DNA of 42,279 nucleotides from an uncultured Prevotella sp. (GTDB lineage Bacteria; Bacteroidota; Bacteroidia; Bacteroidales; Bacteroidaceae). The stretch is taken from positions 1 through 42,279 of the forward strand of contig CAMHLV010000021.1 in NCBI GenBank assembly GCA_946186115.1, written 5' to 3'. The notes beneath the pieces were generated by a model. It was given only the letters and a program-made list of their open reading frames with translations, had not been told where the DNA came from and ran no database searches. Positions within the stretch are counted from its first letter, which is position 1, and each line of letters opens with the position of its first letter. Positions 1 to 6,894 of the stretch are shown one piece after another. The translations under genes and the position numbers were made by a program.

Positions 1-2
1 AC

Positions 3-1664
3 GCCGTTGGCAAAGCCGCCAAGGATGTCTGCCAGTATTTCTATGACGACGTGACAAAGGTTCAGGTCAACCTGGGATGGGAACAGGAGTACTTCCTCGT
101 TGACGAAGGTCTCTACTCTGCCCGCCCCGACCTGCTGATGACAGGTCGCACGCTGATGGGTCACGAGAGTGCCAAGAACCAGCAGATGGACGACCACTAC
201 TTCGGCACCATCCCCGACCGCGTTCAGGCCTTCATGAAGGATTTGGAGATTCAGGCCTTAGAGCTGGCCATCCCCGTCAAGACGCGCCACAACGAGGTGG
301 CTCCCAACCAGTTTGAACTGGCACCCATCTACGAGGAGTGCAACCTGGCCGTCGACCACAACATGCTGCTGATGTCGCTGATGAAGCGTGTAGCCCGCAA
401 CCACGGTTTCCGCGTGCTGCTGCACGAAAAGCCCTTTGACGGCATCAACGGCTCAGGTAAGCACCAGAACTGGAGTCTGACTGCCGACAACGGCGTGCTG
501 CTGCATGCCCCTGGCAAGACGCTGGAGGAGAACCTGCGCTTCGTGACCTTCATCGTGGAGACGCTGATGGCGGTGTACAAGCACAACGGTCTGCTGAAGG
601 CCTCTATCATGAGTGCCACCAACGCCCACCGACTGGGCGGCAACGAGGCTCCGCCTGCCATCATCTCGTCATTTCTCGGCACACAACTGACAGAACTGCT
701 GAACCATATCGAGCAGAGCGACAGGAACGAGGTATTCAACCTGAAGGGCAAGCAGGGTATGGAGATTGACATTCCGCAGATTCCCGACCTCATCGTCGAC
801 AATACCGACCGCAACCGCACGTCACCATTCGCCTTCACGGGCAACCGCTTTGAGTTCCGCGCCCCGGGCAGCAGCGTCAACTGCGCCTCGGCCATGATTT
901 CGCTGAATGCAGCGATGGCAGAAGCCCTGAACAGTTTCAAGGAGCGCGTTGACAAGAAGATTGCAGAATACTCACAGTATCCGGAATTCGCCGCAGGCTC
1001 CGGACATACCGCTAAGTTCCATGCCATCCTCGACGTGCTGCGCGACGACATCAAGACCTGCAAACCCGTCCGCTTTGACGGCAACGGCTACAGTGAAGCA
1101 TGGGTGAAGGAGGCTGAGAAAAGAGGACTGGACGTTGAGAAGTCGTGCCCCGTTATCTTCGAGCACTACCTCGACGAGTCTTCCGTACAGATGTTCGAGA
1201 GCACCAAGGTCATGAACCGCAAGGAGCTGGAGGCCCGCAACGAGGTGAAGTGGGAGACTTATGTGAAGACTGTACAGATAGAAGCCCGCGTGCTGGGCGA
1301 TCTGGCCATGAACCATATCATCCCTGTTGCCACCCACTACCAGTCGCAACTCATCAAGAATGTGCAGGGCATGAAGGATGTCTTCACTGCCGACAAGGCC
1401 AAGCGTCTCTCAGCCCGCAACCTGAAGCTCATCGAGGAGATTGCCGAGCGCACGGAAAAGATAGAGATTCTCGTTGACGAGCTCACCGATGCCCGTCGTG
1501 TTGCCAACCGCATCGAGAATATCCATGAGCGTGCCATCCAGTATCACGACACAGTATGTCCTAAGATGGAGGCTATCCGCTATGAGATAGACAAGTTGGA
1601 ACTGATAGTAGAAGACGGTCTGTGGACACTGCCCAAATATCGCGAACTGCTGTTTATCAGGTAA
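3..1664 (+). CDS. glnN: Glutamine synthetase type III (5' partial)
   Basis: Makes glutamine from glutamate, ammonia and ATP in the cytosol, the central ammonium-assimilation step. The reading frame is open from base 3, and homologous sequence (a KAAKDVCQYF stretch) precedes the GTG at 51, so that GTG is an internal valine and the true start lies upstream of the window. About 553 residues are visible; family members are roughly 700-730 long. Recognisable pieces are the RHNEVAPNQFELAP segment typical of type III enzymes, the GINGSGKHQNWSL substrate-binding loop and the FTGNRFEFRAPGS arginine motif; the long helical C-terminal tail ends at the TAA. It converges on the M15 peptidase gene with only 6 bases between the stops. 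The family assignment is secure; only the start is missing. Confidence 0.95.
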   Translation, partial: AVGKAAKDVCQYFYDDVTKVQVNLGWEQEYFLVDEGLYSARPDLLMTGRTLMGHESAKNQQMDDHYFGTIPDRVQAFMKDLEIQALELAIPVKTRHNEVAPNQFELAPIYEECNLAVDHNMLLMSLMKRVARNHGFRVLLHEKPFDGINGSGKHQNWSLTADNGVLLHAPGKTLEENLRFVTFIVETLMAVYKHNGLLKASIMSATNAHRLGGNEAPPAIISSFLGTQLTELLNHIEQSDRNEVFNLKGKQGMEIDIPQIPDLIVDNTDRNRTSPFAFTGNRFEFRAPGSSVNCASAMISLNAAMAEALNSFKERVDKKIAEYSQYPEFAAGSGHTAKFHAILDVLRDDIKTCKPVRFDGNGYSEAWVKEAEKRGLDVEKSCPVIFEHYLDESSVQMFESTKVMNRKELEARNEVKWETYVKTVQIEARVLGDLAMNHIIPVATHYQSQLIKNVQGMKDVFTADKAKRLSARNLKLIEEIAERTEKIEILVDELTDARRVANRIENIHERAIQYHDTVCPKMEAIRYEIDKLELIVEDGLWTLPKYRELLFIR

Positions 1665-1670
1665 AAGAGA

Positions 1671-2243
1671 TTACTTCTCAAAGTGCTGATAGTCTTTCAG
1701 CGAGCGCCAATTGCCTCCCCAGCGGAATCCGTGCTGCAGGAAGAGGCGATAGCAGAGGTCGTCTTTAGTAATTTTATATTTGTACGCACGCGAACGATTA
1801 ACATACTGTCGTCCGGCAGAAGGCTGAACCAGCAGTGTGCCATCCTTGCGGTGGCGCACACAGGGATTATATAGAGGATTGATGTCGATAGCCAGCCCCT
1901 GGGCATGCTTAGAGAGTTTCTTGCTGCCTGCTACAGCACGGTAGCAATAGCATGAGGTATTGTTGGCAGTCATAGATGTCTCATCATCGTCGCCATATTC
2001 CGATATGGGACGTATGCGCTCTATGGGATAGCGCTGTCGGTAGAGTTCAGCGAAGATATCGCGCAAGTCGGCAGAAATAGCCTTATTGCAGACGATGATG
2101 CCATCGTGAGTAACACCCTGTCCGTCGATATGCTTCACATGGAGCGTGTCGAGCAACACCCCGGCAGGCTGTGCCATCAGTGGCATAACGCCTGGAAACA
2201 AACAGCAGAGACAGACAATAATCCAACGTAAACGCTTCATCAT
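1671..2243 (-). CDS. Exported M15-family peptidase (D,D-carboxypeptidase-like)
   Basis: A 190-residue protein with an N-terminal signal peptide (hydrophobic residues about 6-22, AQ at the likely cleavage site). The metal-binding signature of M15 peptidases is present: SKHAQGLAID (His113, Asp120) and a C-terminal YQHFE (His187). Such enzymes cut D-Ala-D-Ala or L-Ala-D-Glu bonds in peptidoglycan; which bond is cut here cannot be read from sequence. It is the last gene of a leftward malQ - HAD - M15 run, 33 bases behind the phosphatase stop, and that gap is filled by a tandem repeat. The start follows the repeat directly and no clear Shine-Dalgarno is seen. A periplasmic wall-remodelling role is likely. 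Confidence 0.85.
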   Translation of the reverse strand: MMKRLRWIIVCLCCLFPGVMPLMAQPAGVLLDTLHVKHIDGQGVTHDGIIVCNKAISADLRDIFAELYRQRYPIERIRPISEYGDDDETSMTANNTSCYCYRAVAGSKKLSKHAQGLAIDINPLYNPCVRHRKDGTLLVQPSAGRQYVNRSRAYKYKITKDDLCYRLFLQHGFRWGGNWRSLKDYQHFEK

Positions 2244-2276
2244 AACCTTAAAACTAAAAACTAAAAACTAAAAACT
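2244..2276. repeat. Junction tandem repeat, CTAAAAA units
   Basis: On the plus strand CTAAAAA recurs at least three times at 7-bp spacing, flanked by related AAAACT/AAAACTT sequence, filling the whole gap between the phosphatase stop and the M15 start. One of several short-period repeats at co-directional junctions in this window. Confidence 0.8.
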
Positions 2277-2939
2277 TCAAAACTCCAACAACTCCTCCGG
2301 CCTGTTTATCAGCGTTGTAGCCCCATGCTGCAGCAAGAATTCTCGATCGCGGAATCCCCACAGCACACTGATACATGGCAGTCCTGAATTGCGTGCCGTC
2401 AGCAGGTCAACATCGCTGTCGCCAACATACACGGCAGAGGGGTCAGTGTTCAGTTTTGAGGGGTCAGTGTTCAGTTGGCGGAGCGCTTCGAACACCGTGT
2501 CTGGAGCAGGTTTCTTGCGTATTCCTTCAGCCTCGTGCTCACCTATGGCCACCTCTATCTCTGGGAAGAAATGCCTTATCAGTTCTTGTGTGGCAGCCAT
2601 CATCTTGTTGCTTACAACAGCCAGTTGACAGCCTCGTGCCTTCAGTTCGTGCAACACCTCGGTGATACCATCGTATGGCCGTGTGGTATCCAGCGAGTGC
2701 ATCATATAGTGCTGTCGGAAGTCGGCAAAGCACTCCTCAAACTCGGCGTTGGCAGCACCATCGGGCACAGCCCTTTCCATCAGCAGGCGCACCCCATTGC
2801 CCACAAAGCGCCGTATATCGTCGATAGAGTGCTGTGGCATGCCATGCTGTTGCAGGGCATAGTTCACCGAGTTGGCCAAGTCCTGCAGGGTGTCCAGCAG
2901 AGTCCCGTCTAAATCAAAAACAAAAGTGTTATAATGCAT
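2277..2939 (-). CDS. gph: HAD-family phosphatase, phosphoglycolate phosphatase-like
   Basis: A cytoplasmic HAD hydrolase of about 220 residues. Motif I is FDLDGTLLDT (nucleophile Asp9, acid/base Asp11), motif II is VVSNK, and the YVGDSDVDLLTA segment carries the Mg-binding acidic pair. The layout matches phosphoglycolate phosphatases and beta-phosphoglucomutase-like enzymes; the substrate is not certain. The start at 2939 (MHYNTF) is preferred because an in-frame ATG at 2960 would add residues coded by an ATGCATAATTCATA-type repeat. It lies 26 bases behind malQ, in the same operon. Residues about 155-167 are an in-frame 21-bp duplication giving LNTDPS twice, right before motif III, which is foreign to the family. 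Confidence 0.85.
   Translation of the reverse strand: MHYNTFVFDLDGTLLDTLQDLANSVNYALQQHGMPQHSIDDIRRFVGNGVRLLMERAVPDGAANAEFEECFADFRQHYMMHSLDTTRPYDGITEVLHELKARGCQLAVVSNKMMAATQELIRHFFPEIEVAIGEHEAEGIRKKPAPDTVFEALRQLNTDPSKLNTDPSAVYVGDSDVDLLTARNSGLPCISVLWGFRDREFLLQHGATTLINRPEELLEF
2439..2476. repeat. In-frame 21-bp tandem duplication inside the phosphatase gene
   Basis: The 17-mer GGGGTCAGTGTTCAGTT occurs at 2439-2455 and again at 2460-2476, separated by 4 bases (period 21 bp, exactly 7 codons). It encodes two LNTDPS units between a conserved helix and the YVGDS motif. Confidence 0.9.
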
Positions 2940-2965
2940 AATGCATAATTCATAATGCATAATTA
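2931..2965. repeat. Junction repeat, ATAATGCATAATTC units
   Basis: Alternating ATAATGCATA and ATTCATAATGCATA units fill the malQ-phosphatase junction and run into the candidate start codons at 2960 and 2939. The units are near-palindromic (ATGCAT). Confidence 0.75.
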
Positions 2966-5653
2966 TTAGCGTTTGGAACGCTTAATCATCGTGCGTAACT
3001 TATTATTATATTTTTCGGCCTTTATCAGTTCCTCAATGGTGATGTGCATGCGGTACTGCCAGCGATTGTATGGGTCGCTGGGCGAGTTGATGCGCTCATC
3101 CTGCGGATTCTTGCGTCGCAGTTCACTATCCATTGCCAGCCAGTCTTGCAGTTGCATTATGCAGAGCATCGACGGACAGTAGAGGTGGCGTGCCAGAATC
3201 TCTTCGGCCAGATGGGCAGGAAGCTGTTCGGGAGCCCTACCCTCTTTCTGCAGCATAGTGACGTAGAAGCGCTGTCGGCGCTCTGCACTCTCCTGCCACC
3301 ACAGTCGCAACGGAGCCATATCGTGAGTACTTATGGTACATACGCTGCGTATGGGATTGCCGTCGAGATGAGTGAATTCGAATCCCTGCTGTTTGGGCAT
3401 CTGCTGTATCTCGAGGGTGAGAATCCTCAACTGGTCGAGCACTGGCTCCACGCAGTCGGGCAGCATTCCCAGGTCTTCGGCACATACCAGCATGCGGCAT
3501 CCGCTGAGCACAGCAGTCAGTCGCTGCATGGCCTTCTGTCCCCAGAAGAATGTGTGGCGCTGATAGTAGTAGTTGTTATACAGTCGGGTGAAGGCATCCT
3601 TCTCTTCTGCCGACAGGGCATCGTAGATAGGTTCGTGTATCACGTTGATACGCGGATGATACATATCCTCCTGATTGGGGTCGGCCACGAAGAGCACGTT
3701 GGTGAGCAGTCGCATCAGTCCGTCGCGTATCCACAAGCTGTTTTCGTCGCGTCTTTCGGCAAAGGCAGAAGCCACCTTACGCTGAGTGTCGTACTCCTGT
3801 CGAAGGTCGTAGAGTCCGTAAGCCTTACGTACCAAGCAGTTGTCGCGCACATACTGGGCATGAATGCCGAAGGTGCGCTCTATCAGTCTGTCGTTGATAA
3901 AGGGTTTGGTAAACAGTTCCTTGCGGAAAGGCAGTCCGAAATACTCTATCTCGCCTACTGTCAGCGGCAGCGATGGCGAGAAATGTCCCAGCACTGCATC
4001 CAATGCATCGTAGGGAATCTCCCAGATGCGGAAGAATCCCAGCACATGGTCTATGCGCAGTGCATCGAAATACTGTTGCATGTGCTCCAACCGCTGCCTC
4101 AACCACTTCACCAGGCCCATCCCGTTAATCGGGTTCGAGGTTTCGCTTTTCGCTTTTCGCTTTTCGTTATCGTTATCGTTGACGTTAACGTTATCGTCCC
4201 ACCGATAGGTGGGGAATCCCCAGTTCTGACCTTTCTGAGAGAATCCGTCGGGGGGAGCACCCGCCTGAGAGTTCATGTTGAAGAGTTCCGGATGGCAGCG
4301 AGTCTCCACGCTGTCGCGGTTTACACCTATTGGCAGGTCGCCCATCAGCACCACTCCCTTCTCCCGGGCATAGTCGGCAGCCTCCTTCAACTGGCTGTGC
4401 AGCAGGTATTGTACAAAATAGACAAAGTGGGCCTGTGGGGCTTCCGCGTATGCCTTCAACCACCACTCATTCTTGCTGACAAAGTCCTTGAAGTCCTTCG
4501 ATGCCATCACACCTTTACCCTGTTCGGCAAAGAGTTCGTTGAGGTATTCGTTCTTCACCCGATCCACAGCCTCGTAGTCGCTATACGGAAGTGCGTTCAG
4601 TTCCTGACGGCGGCGCTGAAACTGCGTCATCCTGGCTTTAGACTTCAGTTGTCCGGCAGCCTCCAGGTCAACGTAGTGTGGATGCAGGGCAAAAGCACTC
4701 ACGATGTTGTAGGGGAAAGAGTCGTGCCAGTGTCCGTCGGTAGTGGTATCGTTTACGGGCAGCAGCTGTATCACCCTCATACCAGTCTCTACAGCCCAGT
4801 CAACGAGTCGCTTCAGGTCGCCGAAGTCGCCCACTCCATAACTGTGTTCAGAGCGCAGCGAGAATACCGGCACAGCCACTCCGGCAGCACGCCAAGCCTC
4901 TTCGGCCAGTCTCAGATGTCCTCCGTAGAGCACTACCACCTGTCCGTCGGGCAACTCTCTGTTCCCGTTAACGTTAAGGTTATCGTTTTCGTTTATACAC
5001 CTGTTGTCGCCTTCCTCCCACTTTATCAGTTCGTGGCTCTTGTTGTCCACCACCACATATTTATATTCTATAGGCAGAAGCCAGCCAAGCGCATTCACCG
5101 AGAGGAGCCATTCGTTACGCCCTGCATACTGCATCAGCTGATAGCGGCTGGGGCTCCATGAACCTATTGCCGGATGACTGCCACAGACAGCAACCGACTG
5201 ACCTGAACGCAGCTGTGGTGCAGAGACACGGAATATTATTGTTCGCCGGAACAGCGGCAGAGCTATGGGCTCCACCTGCTCGTCGCTTCTGGCGCCAACA
5301 GTAGTCAGATAAGCACTCGAATACAGATGCAAGGGCAGCGGACGGTCACGCCACTCATCAGGGAAGACATAGTCCTTGGTAGAATCGAAATGATATTTGC
5401 GGGGTATTTCGTCCCACTCACGGCGCAGCACATTGCCCTCTTCATCTTCCACCTGGTAGGCATATTCTATGTGCGACAAGGGGTGATGACGACTCATCAG
5501 GGCAGCAGTTTCCAGTGTCCACAACTCCCCATCGGCAGTCTGCATCAGCAGATTCTGCTGCCGCACCGTCCCGTCCTGGCTGTAGAAAGCCAGTGCTACG
5601 TGAAGGCTCTCGCCCCATGCCGTATTATAATGTATTGAAAATTTCAGTTTCAT
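2966..5653 (-). CDS. malQ: 4-alpha-glucanotransferase with N-terminal starch-binding domains
   Basis: A disproportionating GH77 enzyme of 895 residues that transfers alpha-1,4-glucan segments, acting in cytoplasmic maltodextrin and glycogen use. Two CBM20-like domains occupy roughly residues 1-240 (HYNTAWGESL; SVAVCGSHPAIGSWSP). The GH77 part follows, with LPVNDTTTDGHWHDSFPYN, DALRIDHVLGFFRIWEIP (nucleophile region), CAEDLG and STHDMAPLR. The start at 5653 is chosen because a TATATTTG promoter box lies at 5672-5679, so an extension to 5722 would place it inside the gene. Two low-complexity D/N/V stretches (about residues 221-228 and 486-505) are coded by CGTTAT/CGTTAA-type repeats and look like insertions. 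It heads an operon with the HAD and M15 genes. Confidence 0.95.
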   Translation of the reverse strand: MKLKFSIHYNTAWGESLHVALAFYSQDGTVRQQNLLMQTADGELWTLETAALMSRHHPLSHIEYAYQVEDEEGNVLRREWDEIPRKYHFDSTKDYVFPDEWRDRPLPLHLYSSAYLTTVGARSDEQVEPIALPLFRRTIIFRVSAPQLRSGQSVAVCGSHPAIGSWSPSRYQLMQYAGRNEWLLSVNALGWLLPIEYKYVVVDNKSHELIKWEEGDNRCINENDNLNVNGNRELPDGQVVVLYGGHLRLAEEAWRAAGVAVPVFSLRSEHSYGVGDFGDLKRLVDWAVETGMRVIQLLPVNDTTTDGHWHDSFPYNIVSAFALHPHYVDLEAAGQLKSKARMTQFQRRRQELNALPYSDYEAVDRVKNEYLNELFAEQGKGVMASKDFKDFVSKNEWWLKAYAEAPQAHFVYFVQYLLHSQLKEAADYAREKGVVLMGDLPIGVNRDSVETRCHPELFNMNSQAGAPPDGFSQKGQNWGFPTYRWDDNVNVNDNDNEKRKAKSETSNPINGMGLVKWLRQRLEHMQQYFDALRIDHVLGFFRIWEIPYDALDAVLGHFSPSLPLTVGEIEYFGLPFRKELFTKPFINDRLIERTFGIHAQYVRDNCLVRKAYGLYDLRQEYDTQRKVASAFAERRDENSLWIRDGLMRLLTNVLFVADPNQEDMYHPRINVIHEPIYDALSAEEKDAFTRLYNNYYYQRHTFFWGQKAMQRLTAVLSGCRMLVCAEDLGMLPDCVEPVLDQLRILTLEIQQMPKQQGFEFTHLDGNPIRSVCTISTHDMAPLRLWWQESAERRQRFYVTMLQKEGRAPEQLPAHLAEEILARHLYCPSMLCIMQLQDWLAMDSELRRKNPQDERINSPSDPYNRWQYRMHITIEELIKAEKYNNKLRTMIKRSKR
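4139..4197. repeat. Intragenic repeat in malQ (CGCTTTT and CGTTAT units)
   Basis: Three CGCTTTT units are followed by CGTTAT, CGTTGA, CGTTAA-type hexamers. On the minus strand this encodes a charged D/N/V then K/R/E run of about 20 residues in the middle of the GH77 domain, between PTYRWD and the helix before DALRIDH. The same hexamer family lies between genes at 13758-13786. Confidence 0.85.
4971..4993. repeat. Second intragenic CGTTA-type repeat in malQ
   Basis: Hexamers CGTTAA, CGTTAA, GGTTAT, CGTTTT, CGTTTA encode an N/D/L/V stretch (NENDNLNVNGN) in the linker after the second starch-binding domain. Confidence 0.75.
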
Positions 5654-5671
5654 AATAACTTCATTTAGGTG

Positions 5672-5679
5672 CAAATATA
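5672..5679 (-). promoter_or_regulatory. Candidate -7 box for the malQ operon
   Basis: Minus-strand TATATTTG matches the Bacteroidetes -7 consensus TAnnTTTG, 18 bases upstream of the ATG at 5653. No TTTG is seen at the -33 distance, so this is a half-match. Confidence 0.5.
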
Positions 5680-5780
5680 CGAAATAATCCGCACAACATG
5701 CGTCACTGCATGACACTTTCACGACTTTTAACAGATAACCATCGCATGTTTCTTGAATAAATAAATAAAAGGTTCACATT

Positions 5781-5812
5781 TTTGGTCAATTCGCTTTTTT
5801 TATCTAATTTTG
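5781..5812 (+). promoter_or_regulatory. Promoter of mltG
   Basis: TTTG at 5781-5784 and TAATTTTG at 5805-5812 are separated by 20 bases, a full Bacteroidetes -33/-7 promoter. Transcription should start near 5818, about 16 bases before the ATG at 5834. Confidence 0.8.
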
Positions 5813-5833
5813 CAGCCATATTCGGAAGAAAAG

Positions 5834-6859
5834 ATGAAAAAGTTTGATTCTCGTATATATTTATACGTTGCAGCAGCAGGATTGCTGCTCATCGTGGCAC
5901 TGGCGATATACTATCTCGTCACCCCTGTGTCGAAACAAGATAGCGTGGCTTATGTCTATATCGACACCGACGACACACAAGACTCAGTGCTTGCGAAAAT
6001 CCTGCCTCTGGCCCGCACTTCAGGGTTTACCGGATTGTCAACTCTGATACGCCACAGCAGCTACGGCGAAAATGTTCGCACTGGCCGCTATGCCATAGAG
6101 CCCGGCGACGGCCCCATCACAGTGTTCCGCCGACTGAAGAACGGACAGCAGAGCAGCATGAATCTCACCATTCCCGAAGCTCGCACGATGGATCGTCTGG
6201 CAGCACTGCTGGCCAACAAGCTGATGCTCGACTCGGCAACAATAGCCGAGGCGCTGACGAGTCAGGACAAATGCATGCGACTGGGATATGACACCTGTAC
6301 CATACCGGCACTCTTCGTCCCCAACACCTACGACGTGTATTGGAACATGAGCATCGACGCACTGCTGGAGCGCATGCAGAAGGAGCACGACCGATTCTGG
6401 GAAGGCGAACGCGAAGAGAAAGCAGCACAGAAGCAGCTGACACCTGTGGAGGTTTGCACGCTGGCATCGATCATCGACGAAGAGACTGCCAACAACCAGG
6501 AGAAGCCCATGATAGCGGGCATGTATCTGAACCGACTCAAGGAGCAGATGCCCCTGCAGGCCGACCCTACGGTGAAGTTCGCACTGAAGCAGTTCGAGCT
6601 GAAGCGCATCTGGCAGAAACTGCTGCAGACCGACTCGCCATACAATACTTATAAGAACGAGGGACTGCCCCCCGGACCTATCAAGGTGGCAAGCATCAAG
6701 GGCATCGACGCGGTGCTCAACGCCGTAGATCACGACTACCTCTATATGTGCGCCAAGGAGGACTTCTCGGGCACTCACAATTTTGCACGCACCTATCAGG
6801 AGCATCTGCAGAATGCCGCGAAATACACCAAGGCACTCAACGAAAGAGGAATAAAGTAG
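5834..6859 (+). CDS. mltG: Endolytic murein transglycosylase MltG
   Basis: A 341-residue inner-membrane lytic transglycosylase that cuts nascent glycan strands and sets their length. One N-terminal transmembrane helix (about residues 9-27) anchors it, with the catalytic part in the periplasm. The YceG signature is clear: LASIIDEETANNQEKPMIAG holds the catalytic Glu, followed by YLNRL, LQADPTVKFAL and LPPGPIKVAS. The ATG at 5834 is preferred because the upstream TTG at 5810 lies inside the -7 promoter box. It is followed after 35 bases by glnS and probably shares a transcript with it; that gap holds a GAATTGAA tandem repeat. Confidence 0.93.
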   Translation: MKKFDSRIYLYVAAAGLLLIVALAIYYLVTPVSKQDSVAYVYIDTDDTQDSVLAKILPLARTSGFTGLSTLIRHSSYGENVRTGRYAIEPGDGPITVFRRLKNGQQSSMNLTIPEARTMDRLAALLANKLMLDSATIAEALTSQDKCMRLGYDTCTIPALFVPNTYDVYWNMSIDALLERMQKEHDRFWEGEREEKAAQKQLTPVEVCTLASIIDEETANNQEKPMIAGMYLNRLKEQMPLQADPTVKFALKQFELKRIWQKLLQTDSPYNTYKNEGLPPGPIKVASIKGIDAVLNAVDHDYLYMCAKEDFSGTHNFARTYQEHLQNAAKYTKALNERGIK

Positions 6860-6887
6860 AATTGAAGAATTGAAGAATTGAAGAATT
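6859..6887. repeat. Junction tandem repeat, GAATTGAA x3.5
   Basis: Three and a half copies of the 8-mer GAATTGAA begin in the mltG stop codon and end 7 bases before the glnS ATG. A degenerate, partly inverted form of the same sequence lies inside glnS at 7668-7747. Confidence 0.85.
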
Positions 6888-6894
6888 ATATATT

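Noticed and set aside
51..1664. Glutamine synthetase starting at the GTG at 51
   Set aside because: Family sequence continues upstream of 51 in the same frame to the window edge, so the gene is truncated by the window.
3044..5161. A 705-codon open frame antisense to malQ
   Set aside because: Its product is His/Leu/Val-rich with no family features, and the opposite strand encodes an unmistakable GH77 enzyme; it is a by-product of codon bias.
5654..5722. N-terminal extension of malQ to 5722
   Set aside because: It would contain the TATATTTG promoter box and Cys-rich non-family sequence.
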